From JBOGVA01 sp050692195 (GTDB lineage: Bacteria; Actinomycetota; UBA4738): DNA of 64,000 nucleotides. The DNA lies in contig JBOGVA010000056.1 of NCBI GenBank assembly GCA_050692195.1, positions 1 to 64,000 on the forward strand, read 5' to 3'. Made by a program: the position numbers and the translations under genes. Shown piece by piece: positions 58,757-64,000 of this stretch (its first letter is position 1; each line of letters starts with the position of its first letter). The notes under the pieces were generated by a model. It did not search any database, had not been told where the DNA came from, and worked only from the letters and a program-made list of their open reading frames with translations.

Positions 58757-59869
58757 CTAGGCGCCGGGACGGCCGGCACCCACGTACACGCCCCACCAGT
58801 AGTCCGTGATGACGTCCACCCCCACCTCTTTGCCCTGGCCGCGAGCGTGGATCATCTTGTTCCCGCCGACGTACATGGACACGTGGTGGATGGGCCGGTA
58901 GAAGAACAACAGGTCGCCGGGCCTCAAGTTGCCGCGGGACACGCGCGGCGTCGCCGCGTACTGCGCCGCCGAGGAATGAGGGAGGTTAACCCCTCCGTGG
59001 CGCCATGCCCACATCGTGAGCCCCGAGCAGTCGAAGCCTTCCTCAGGGTCGTCGCCGCCCCACCTGTACTTGACCCCGATCACCGAGTACGCGGCGGACA
59101 CCGCGGCGGCGGCCCCCGGTCCGGGTCGGGGGTCGGGGTCGGGCTTCGGTTTCGGTTCCGGCTGCGGCTTGGGCGCTGGATCGTCCGACCCGCCGCCTGG
59201 GGGAGTGTCCGATCTGCTCGACGATTCTCTCCGAGCCTCGGCCCGGGCTCGAGCGGCTCGCTCCGCCCTGGCCAGCTCCTCCTCGAGCTGATCGACCAGC
59301 CTTTCCTGCTCGGCGATGCCCATCTCGATGGAGGTTTTGCGCTCGTCGAGGGTTCGCAGCAGCGAGGTCCGCTCACGGGCCACCTGGGCGAATCGCAGCG
59401 CGGCTCGGCGGGCATCTTGCCTCCTGACTTCCGCCTGGGCGATCGCGTCGGCGTCCTGCTCCGCGACCCGATTCAGGAACTCCAGCCTGTAGGTGAACTC
59501 GCTCAGTGATCCCGAGCCGAGCAGAGCGTCGAACTCCGAGCCGGCGCTCCGATAGGCCTGAGCGGCCCGCGCCGACAGGTAGACCCTGGCCCGCTCGGCC
59601 TCAGCCCGTGCGCGCGAGGCTTCACGGTGGGAGGCCCGCAACCTCTCCTCCGTCCGGTCCAGCGCCAGCCTGGTCTGGTTGTACCGCTCCACCAGGAGAG
59701 ACACCTCTTCGTTCAGGGAATCGAGGCGGGCCTTGGCCGACCGCAGGTCCTCGGCCGAAGGAGCGGCCGAGGAAAGGGGGGTAGATCCGACCGAGAGCGA
59801 GATCATGAGCATCACCGCTCCGACCAGCCGCACCGTGGATCGGCGAGCTCTTCCGTGTGTGCTCGGCAT
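58757..59869 (-). CDS. NlpC/P60 endopeptidase with coiled coil (RipA-like)
   Basis: A 370-residue secreted peptidoglycan hydrolase. A signal peptide (GAVMLMISLSVGS) and a long coiled coil (about residues 40-215) precede a Pro/Asp/Lys linker and the catalytic NlpC/P60 domain. The latter has Cys in EGFDCSGLTMWAWRHGG and His in HHVSMYVGGNKMIHAR. Such proteins cleave stem peptides during cell separation. ATG 59869 follows AAGGAG that overlaps the upstream gene's stop. It is the second gene of a two-gene operon. Confidence 0.9.
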   Translation of the reverse strand: MPSTHGRARRSTVRLVGAVMLMISLSVGSTPLSSAAPSAEDLRSAKARLDSLNEEVSLLVERYNQTRLALDRTEERLRASHREASRARAEAERARVYLSARAAQAYRSAGSEFDALLGSGSLSEFTYRLEFLNRVAEQDADAIAQAEVRRQDARRAALRFAQVARERTSLLRTLDERKTSIEMGIAEQERLVDQLEEELARAERAARARAEARRESSSRSDTPPGGGSDDPAPKPQPEPKPKPDPDPRPGPGAAAAVSAAYSVIGVKYRWGGDDPEEGFDCSGLTMWAWRHGGVNLPHSSAAQYAATPRVSRGNLRPGDLLFFYRPIHHVSMYVGGNKMIHARGQGKEVGVDVITDYWWGVYVGAGRPGA

Positions 59870-59878
59870 GACAGCTCC

Positions 59879-60397
59879 TTAACGGGGACGGCCGGCGCCC
59901 ACGTACACGCTCCACCAGTAGGAGGTGATCCTGTCCACGCGGACCACGCTCCCGGAACGGCGAGCGTGGATCATCTTGTTGCCCCCCACGTACATGGCGA
60001 CGTGCGAGATCGGCCGGTAGAAGAAGAGCAGATCACCGGGCCGCAGATTGGCGCGGGACACGCGCCGCGTGGCCGTGTACTGGGCGGCCGATGAATGGGG
60101 GAGATCGACCCCTCCATGCCGCCATGACCACATGGTCAGGCCGGAGCAGTCGAACCCCTCCTTCGGATGGTCGCCCCCCCACTTGTACTTGACGCCGATC
60201 GCCGAATATGCGGCGGCCACGGCGGCCTTGGCTCCACGCCTCGGTCGAGGTTCGGACCTTTCCGGGTAGGGATACCGGTCGGGCGGAGAATATGCGAGAG
60301 AGGCGGGAGCCGAGGCGACGAACATGCCGATCACGAGCAACGCGGCCCCGATCAGCCGCGCCGTCGACCTGCGGGCGCTCCTTTGCAATCTCTGCAT
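59879..60397 (-). CDS. Short NlpC/P60 endopeptidase
   Basis: A 172-residue paralogue of the downstream protein without the coiled coil. It has a signal peptide (ALLVIGMFVASAPASLA), a short basic linker and an NlpC/P60 domain nearly identical in the EGFDCSGLTMW, HSSAAQYTATRRVSRANLRP and GDLLFFYRPISHVAMYVGG blocks. It likely arose by duplication. ATG 60397 is used. An inverted repeat (60405-60422) lies just upstream. Its stop TAA overlaps the next gene's ribosome binding site. Confidence 0.9.
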   Translation of the reverse strand: MQRLQRSARRSTARLIGAALLVIGMFVASAPASLAYSPPDRYPYPERSEPRPRRGAKAAVAAAYSAIGVKYKWGGDHPKEGFDCSGLTMWSWRHGGVDLPHSSAAQYTATRRVSRANLRPGDLLFFYRPISHVAMYVGGNKMIHARRSGSVVRVDRITSYWWSVYVGAGRPR

Positions 60398-60404
60398 AAC
60401 AAAT

Positions 60405-60422
60405 GGGCTGCGGTAGCAGCCC
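60405..60422. promoter_or_regulatory. Inverted repeat between NlpC/P60 and receiver genes
   Basis: GGGCTGC-GGTA-GCAGCCC, a 7-bp stem with a 4-nt loop, is 7 nt upstream of the NlpC/P60 start on the minus strand. It may be a 5-prime leader hairpin or an operator for the divergent pair. It lacks the conserved features of the ydaO riboswitch often found before such genes. Confidence 0.4.
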
Positions 60423-60472
60423 GCAGGAAGGCTATTCGGGGAGGAGGAACCTGTCAAACTCCTGAGACGGCC

Positions 60473-60841
60473 ATGGCGAAGAAACGGATCCTGTTCATCG
60501 ACAACCGTCCGGAGCATCTTCGGCAGCCTGTGCTGCGGCTCCAGCTCGCCGGCTACGAGGTCGACGAGGCGGCCAGCGGAGCATCGGGCCTGGCGGCGCT
60601 ACTGTCCAAGCGGTACGACCTCCTGATCCTGGACGCTCAGCTACCGGACGAGGACGGATGGGACGTGCTCAAGAAGGTGCGGGGGAGCCCCAAGCTGTCG
60701 GATCTGAAGGTGATCGTGTTCATGGCCGGATCCGGGGAGACGGGCAAGCTCGTCCTGGTACCCGTCGATGCGGAGCTGCGGCGTCCGTTCAGTCTCGGGG
60801 CGATGCTGGAGGCCGTGCACAAGGTGATCGGGAAGCCGTAG
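60473..60841 (+). CDS. Stand-alone receiver-domain protein, partly degenerate
   Basis: A 122-residue CheY-like protein. The phospho-acceptor is Asp54 (LLILDAQLPDEDGW). The N-terminal acidic pair is only Asp10-Asn11 (FIDNRP). The T/S position lies in IVFMAGS, and the conserved Lys is replaced by Arg in LRRPFS. It may be phosphorylated weakly, or act constitutively. The orphan histidine kinase at 11173 is a remote possible partner. It is flanked by NlpC/P60 genes, so it might regulate wall metabolism. Confidence 0.8.
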   Translation: MAKKRILFIDNRPEHLRQPVLRLQLAGYEVDEAASGASGLAALLSKRYDLLILDAQLPDEDGWDVLKKVRGSPKLSDLKVIVFMAGSGETGKLVLVPVDAELRRPFSLGAMLEAVHKVIGKP

Positions 60842-60843
60842 GC

Positions 60844-62082
60844 TCACGGGGCGATCGCGTACTCGCCGGCGGTGGCGCCGCTGGATGTGACGTCGGCCCC
60901 GGGCGCGTACTGCTCGGGACCGGAGTTCTTGTTGGTCAGTCGGCGTCCCCATACGAAGTGCTCCCGATACCAGCCGTCTCCGACCCACTGGAGCTGCGGT
61001 CCGCCGCCGGTGGAGTGCACCATCCAGTTGTTGCCGAGATAGATCCCCATGTGGCTGACGTCTTCCCATCTGTCGCCTCCGTTGGAGGCGAAGAACATGA
61101 GATTCCCGATGTCGAGCTCTTCGTACGAGCGCTGATAGTTCGTGGCTTTGGCCATGTAGCGGCTGACTCTCTCCCGGAGGGACCACCCCGGATAGTTCCG
61201 GAACTGGGCGCTGTCGTAGCCGCTCTCGCTCCTCTTCAACACCCACCAGGCGAAGCCCGAGCAGTCGAATCCGCCCTGAGGCTGGAACCCGCAGCAATAG
61301 CCGGGTGGCGACTTCCGGTGCCACTCGCCGGCGAAGATGTACGGGTATCCCACCTGGTTCAGTGAGTACTGCGTCAGTCGTCGCTTGTACCTGTGCACGT
61401 TCGCAGGAAGGGTCACGTCGTTGAAGATGCTGGCGGCCTCGAGCCGATGTGATGGCATGGTCGTCGCCTTCCACAGGGAGTAGGCCACCTCGTCGCGGGC
61501 AATCCGGGTGTCCCGCTGGAGGTCCTGGCGCTCGTCGTCGTGGTCGTAGTGGAGGTCGAGCCAGCGAGCGAGCTGCATGTGCGGGAATCGCCGGTCCACC
61601 ACGTAGGGGGTGCCATCTTCCTGGCGGATGTTGGCCAGTCCCGCGACCGGATCGGCCAGCCCCAGGGCCAGGACGATGGCCTGATCGAAGGAGTCGACTC
61701 GCACCGGGCGCCCGCCGTTCCAGTTGCCGTTCTGATAGGTGTTCATCCACCCGAGCTTCACGGCTACGTTCGCGAAAGGGTAGAACGGGTCGTCGGCGGG
61801 GAGGTCGGGAAACGTGATCGAAGGATCGGCCGGCTCGGTCGGCGCGTACACGGTCACCAAGGTCCGGGCCAGGAAGCTCCGGGTCTCCCTGGCGTCCGGC
61901 CGGAACGAGTCCGGGCCATAGTCCTGCATCCAGGTGTTCTCAGATGCGACGTACTGGATGGCTTCATAAGCCCAGTGGCCGCGGGGGACATCGCTGAAGG
62001 CAAATGCTTGCTGTGCTGGCAAGAACAGAAGGGCGGCCACAAGCGAAAGGGGAAGCAAGATGCGTGGAGGGAGCGGCCGCAT
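60844..62082 (-). CDS. SLH-domain NlpC/P60 surface endopeptidase
   Basis: A 412-residue secreted protein. A signal peptide (LPLSLVAALLFLPAQQAFA) precedes two S-layer-homology-like repeats (FSDVPRGHWAYEAIQYVASE; FPDLPADDPFYPFANVAVKL) and a middle domain. The C-terminal NlpC/P60-like domain has Cys in GGFDCSGFAWW and His in VSHMGIYLGNNWMVHSTGG. SLH repeats anchor to secondary cell-wall polymers. ATG 62082 is favoured over an upstream ATG. It shares a short divergent gap with mutM. Confidence 0.88.
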   Translation of the reverse strand: MRPLPPRILLPLSLVAALLFLPAQQAFAFSDVPRGHWAYEAIQYVASENTWMQDYGPDSFRPDARETRSFLARTLVTVYAPTEPADPSITFPDLPADDPFYPFANVAVKLGWMNTYQNGNWNGGRPVRVDSFDQAIVLALGLADPVAGLANIRQEDGTPYVVDRRFPHMQLARWLDLHYDHDDERQDLQRDTRIARDEVAYSLWKATTMPSHRLEAASIFNDVTLPANVHRYKRRLTQYSLNQVGYPYIFAGEWHRKSPPGYCCGFQPQGGFDCSGFAWWVLKRSESGYDSAQFRNYPGWSLRERVSRYMAKATNYQRSYEELDIGNLMFFASNGGDRWEDVSHMGIYLGNNWMVHSTGGGPQLQWVGDGWYREHFVWGRRLTNKNSGPEQYAPGADVTSSGATAGEYAIAP

Positions 62083-62131
62083 GACTCTTCTATCGTCGCG
62101 GTGCCCGGGGCCCTTGAGCACTGCGACACTT

Positions 62132-62137
62132 TACACT
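62132..62137 (+). promoter_or_regulatory. Putative -10 for leaderless mutM
   Basis: TACACT lies 7 nt before GTG 62145 with no ribosome binding site between them. Confidence 0.45.
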
Positions 62138-62144
62138 CGGGCTC

Positions 62145-62978
62145 GTGCCCGAACTTCCCGAGGTCCAGGCGCTGGCAGAACGGATCCACGCCAGCCTGGC
62201 CGGTGCACGGTTCCTGCGGGCGGAGCCTCTCTCCTTCTCTGCCCTCAAGACGGTGACGCCTCCGCCGGAGATCCTGCAGGGGAAGCGGCTGGACGAGGTC
62301 GGCCGGCGGGGGAAGTACCTGGTGTTCACATTCGGGAGCGTGCGCCTGCTGGTGCACCTGTCTCAGGGTGGGCGGGTCGCGTTCCAGCCGACCGACGCCA
62401 CGTCCCGTCCCAGGGGGGGCGTGGTCCGCCTTCGGTTCGATCGTGACCCGTCCCTCCTCTTCCGAGAGTTCGGCACGGAGCGGAAGGCCGGGTGGTGGAT
62501 CCTCGCCCCCGGGGACGAAGGGCCTCTTGCCAAGCTCGGGCCGGAGCCCTTCTCGGATGAGTTCCGCACCCTCGTGTTGACCGGAACCGACTCCGGTCGG
62601 CTCCACGCGATGTTGCGCGACCAGCGCCAGGTGGCCGGGATCGGGCGCGGCTATGCGGACGACATCCTCCATCGAGCCCGGCTGTCGCCGTACCGGTCGC
62701 CGGCGTCGCTGGACGTGGAGGAGCGCGAGCGGCTGCTCGGAGCGGTTCACGAGATCCTCACGGAGGCCACGAACGCCGAGCGCCGTCGATCCGATGGATT
62801 GCCGGCCAAGCTCGGTGATCACTTCGCCGTCCACGGGCGATTCGGCACCCCGTGTCCCGTGTGCGGGTCAGACCTCCGGCGCGTGTACTACCAATCCCAT
62901 GAGGTGACGTACTGTCCCAGCTGCCAGACGGGAGGACGGGTACTGGCCGATCGCCGCCTCTCCCGGTTGGTCAAATAG
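62145..62978 (+). CDS. mutM: Formamidopyrimidine-DNA glycosylase (Fpg/MutM) family
   Basis: A 277-residue base-excision repair enzyme. After removal of the initiator the N-terminus is PELPEVQ, with Pro the catalytic nucleophile and Glu the acid. RLHAMLRDQRQVAGIGRGYADDIL and the zinc finger CPVC...CPSC at the C-terminus are conserved. It excises 8-oxoguanine and related lesions. It could also be a Nei-type member, but the QVAGIGRGY block fits Fpg. GTG 62145 has a leaderless-type -10. A 65-residue gene follows 10 nt later. Confidence 0.9.
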   Translation: MPELPEVQALAERIHASLAGARFLRAEPLSFSALKTVTPPPEILQGKRLDEVGRRGKYLVFTFGSVRLLVHLSQGGRVAFQPTDATSRPRGGVVRLRFDRDPSLLFREFGTERKAGWWILAPGDEGPLAKLGPEPFSDEFRTLVLTGTDSGRLHAMLRDQRQVAGIGRGYADDILHRARLSPYRSPASLDVEERERLLGAVHEILTEATNAERRRSDGLPAKLGDHFAVHGRFGTPCPVCGSDLRRVYYQSHEVTYCPSCQTGGRVLADRRLSRLVK

Positions 62979-62988
62979 GAGCGGTCGG

Positions 62989-63186
62989 ATGTTCGCCTGG
63001 CGCTTCCTGGATGGGAACGGCGAGGAAGTGGGAACCTCGGAGCGCTTTCCCGACAGAGAGCGTGCCGAGGCCTGGATGGGCGAGGCCTGGTCCGGCCTGC
63101 TCGAGCGGGGGATCGAGGAGGTCATCCTGGTCGATGAGGATCGGGGTCACATCTTCCGCATGGGTCTCGAAGAAGAAGGGGCCTAG
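62989..63186 (+). CDS. Small conserved-looking hypothetical protein
   Basis: A 65-residue acidic protein (FAWRFLDGNGEEVGTSERFP; EEVILVDEDRGHIFRMGLEE). The repeated aromatic and acidic strands suggest a small beta-alpha fold. No known domain can be named. ATG 62989 is 10 nt after mutM, so it is probably on the same transcript. Confidence 0.7.
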   Translation: MFAWRFLDGNGEEVGTSERFPDRERAEAWMGEAWSGLLERGIEEVILVDEDRGHIFRMGLEEEGA

Positions 63187-63208
63187 TCCGAGGCCGGCTG
63201 GCCGGGGC

Positions 63209-63574
63209 TCAGAGGTACTGCCCGGACTGGGGATCGATCCGGTCGGAGGCCACTGCCTGCACGTCGCGCTCTCGAAGCAGCAGGAAGATCTCTCCGCGGA
63301 CGTCCACCTCCAGACCGCTCTGCGGGATGAACAAGACCTGATCGCCGATCCTCACGTTCCTGGTGTCCGGTCCTACCAGGATCACCTCTGACCAAACGCA
63401 TCGCTTGACGGGAGGCGTCGCCGTGGCGGGGATGACCAGGCCCCCCTTCGACCTTCGCTCTGAGTCGTCGGGCACGCGAACGAGGAGCCTGTCGGCCGTG
63501 AGCCGGATCTTGTCTCCCGGATCCAGGCCGTGGCTCGGATGCTTCACGGATCGAAGCTTGGGTCGCTGGGTCAT
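63209..63574 (-). CDS. groES: GroES-type co-chaperonin, stand-alone
   Basis: A 121-residue Cpn10-like protein. The fold markers are IRLTADRLLVRVPDDSER, the mobile-loop region SKGGLVIPATAT, and VRIGDQVLFIPQSGLEVDV plus the C-terminal GEIFLLLRERDVQAV. The sequence is diverged from standard GroES and carries an N-terminal extension of about 20 residues. It is not next to groEL and has no CIRCE in front. ATG 63574 has TACAAT 8 nt upstream. It may partner GroEL at 55465 or a second GroEL elsewhere. Confidence 0.8.
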   Translation of the reverse strand: MTQRPKLRSVKHPSHGLDPGDKIRLTADRLLVRVPDDSERRSKGGLVIPATATPPVKRCVWSEVILVGPDTRNVRIGDQVLFIPQSGLEVDVRGEIFLLLRERDVQAVASDRIDPQSGQYL

Positions 63575-63582
63575 CGCCCTCG

Positions 63583-63588
63583 ATTGTA
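63583..63588 (-). promoter_or_regulatory. Putative -10 for leaderless groES
   Basis: TACAAT on the minus strand lies 8 nt before ATG 63574. It is divergent with the prmC promoter 30 bp away. Confidence 0.45.
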
Positions 63589-63616
63589 GGGTCTCTTCGC
63601 CCCTGGCCGAGCCTCT

Positions 63617-63622
63617 TATCAT
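63617..63622 (+). promoter_or_regulatory. Putative -10 for leaderless prmC
   Basis: TATCAT lies 7 nt before GTG 63630. The ATG at 63621 overlaps this hexamer, as also seen at folP and nearly so at the XRE gene. Confidence 0.4.
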
Positions 63623-63629
63623 GCACGCC

Positions 63630-64000
63630 GTGGCGACGGCCCGGGAAGTCCTGCGCGAGGCTGAGCGGAAGTTGAAGGCCTCCCCCGCAATCGAGCACCC
63701 CCACGCGGGAAAGGAGCGCTACGACGCCGAGCAGCTGCTCGCGGTCGTCCTCGGCCGCGAGCCGGATGGGGAAGAAGAGGTCGTCGGGCCCGCCCTCACC
63801 CGGTTTCGCAGAATGATCGCCCGCAGGGAATCCGGTGTGCCCCTGGCTTACCTCACGGGTCGGACCACGTTCCTCGAGCTCACGTTGGAGGTGCGGCCGG
63901 GAGCATTCATTCCCCGAGAGTCGAGCGAGTTCCTGGCGGAACAGGCCATCCGACGTCTACGGGGACGTCGCAGGCCCGTACACCTCGACCTGGCGACCGG
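63630..64000 (+). CDS. prmC: PrmC/HemK release-factor glutamine methyltransferase, N-terminal part
   Basis: The frame runs to the right edge. The N-terminal helical domain contains ERYDAEQLLAVVLGRE and RRESGVPLAYLTGRTTFL. The next segment has LEVRPGAFIPRESSEFLAEQAI and the start of the SAM motif, HLDLATG. This order is typical of PrmC, which methylates the GGQ glutamine of peptide-chain release factors. The usual FIPRPETE appears as FIPRESSE, so it could be a PrmC paralogue. GTG 63630 or ATG 63621 starts the protein. The rest lies outside the window. Confidence 0.85.
   Translation, partial: MATAREVLREAERKLKASPAIEHPHAGKERYDAEQLLAVVLGREPDGEEEVVGPALTRFRRMIARRESGVPLAYLTGRTTFLELTLEVRPGAFIPRESSEFLAEQAIRRLRGRRRPVHLDLAT

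Noticed and set aside
60398..60472. ydaO/c-di-AMP riboswitch expected before NlpC/P60 genes
   Set aside because: Only a simple 7-bp inverted repeat is present and the gap is far too short for the ydaO fold.

Overview
The window looks like a chromosome segment of a high-GC member of the Actinomycetota. The support is DUF2342 next to tilS-hpt-ftsH, the folE-folP-folB-folK run, DUF2520-panC-coaX-lysS, CarD, DUF3263 paired with a LytR_C protein, and twin-arginine and lipoprotein leaders typical of the phylum. PilT, S-layer-homology and spondin proteins suggest a deep-branching lineage rather than Streptomyces or Mycobacterium. I cannot place it more precisely from sequence alone. Coding density is very high and many adjacent genes overlap by 4 to 50 bases.

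Layout. 1-9.3 kb: tail of an unknown protein, a DUF2342 zincin, tilS, hpt, a lipoprotein, ftsH and the folate genes, with an alpha/beta hydrolase and a PPOX-fold flavoprotein between folP and folB. 9.4-12.9 kb: a secreted subtilase with a Ser-Trp repeat tail, coupled to a membrane PAS histidine kinase. 13-18.5 kb: DUF2520, panC, coaX, lysS and a solute-binding lipoprotein. 18.8-29.2 kb: clpC, a small Tat-exported protein, a Hanks-type kinase, radA, a spondin-domain protein, carD, a PIN-TRAM membrane protein, ispD, ispF, rlmB and tRNA-Thr(TGT). 29.2-32.4 kb: a Vgb-like lipoprotein, an ATP-dependent DNA ligase and a truncated globin. 32.4-34.5 kb: a complete IS1595-family element with 24-bp inverted repeats, an 8-bp target duplication, a transposase, a passenger membrane protein and a tiny divergent basic ORF. 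34.5-41.3 kb: a long Pro/Glu/Ala-rich protein capped by two zinc ribbons, pilT, a Glu/Leu-type dehydrogenase, DUF3263, LytR_C and otsB. 41.3-46.3 kb: treT-otsA, an RTX-repeat protein, an Rrf2 regulator, DUF5679 and a methyltransferase. 46.3-55.3 kb: acs, a Nudix hydrolase, a KamB-like 16S rRNA methyltransferase broken by an in-frame TAG, an amidohydrolase, an XRE/nucleotidyltransferase toxin-antitoxin-like pair, a cyclase-STAND-TPR regulator and a PASTA protein. 55.4-64 kb: groEL under CIRCE, a RIO kinase with an upstream leader ORF and hairpin, a GyrI-like protein, three NlpC/P60 proteins, a receiver protein, mutM, a solitary groES and the start of prmC.

Two regulatory regularities stand out. 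First, a TANNNT hexamer lies 6-9 nt upstream of many start codons (folP, the solute-binding lipoprotein, radA, ispD, kamB-like, the XRE gene, treT, mutM, groES, prmC) and 8 nt upstream of the tRNA. This suggests widespread leaderless transcription. Second, an extended -10 of the form TGCTANNNT precedes ftsH, carD, tRNA-Thr, DUF3263, groEL and the XRE gene.

The observations I rate highest are the KamB-like gene with a single in-frame TAG, the IS1595 element with its CTG-initiated mini-ORF, the dual zinc-ribbon protein with three Trp/Arg modules, the operator-controlled XRE/nucleotidyltransferase pair, the Ser-Trp subtilase/kinase operon, the 18-codon leader ORF before the RIO kinase, and an apparent ACG start for ftsH. 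All family names here rest on reading motifs and remembered families. No database search was run.
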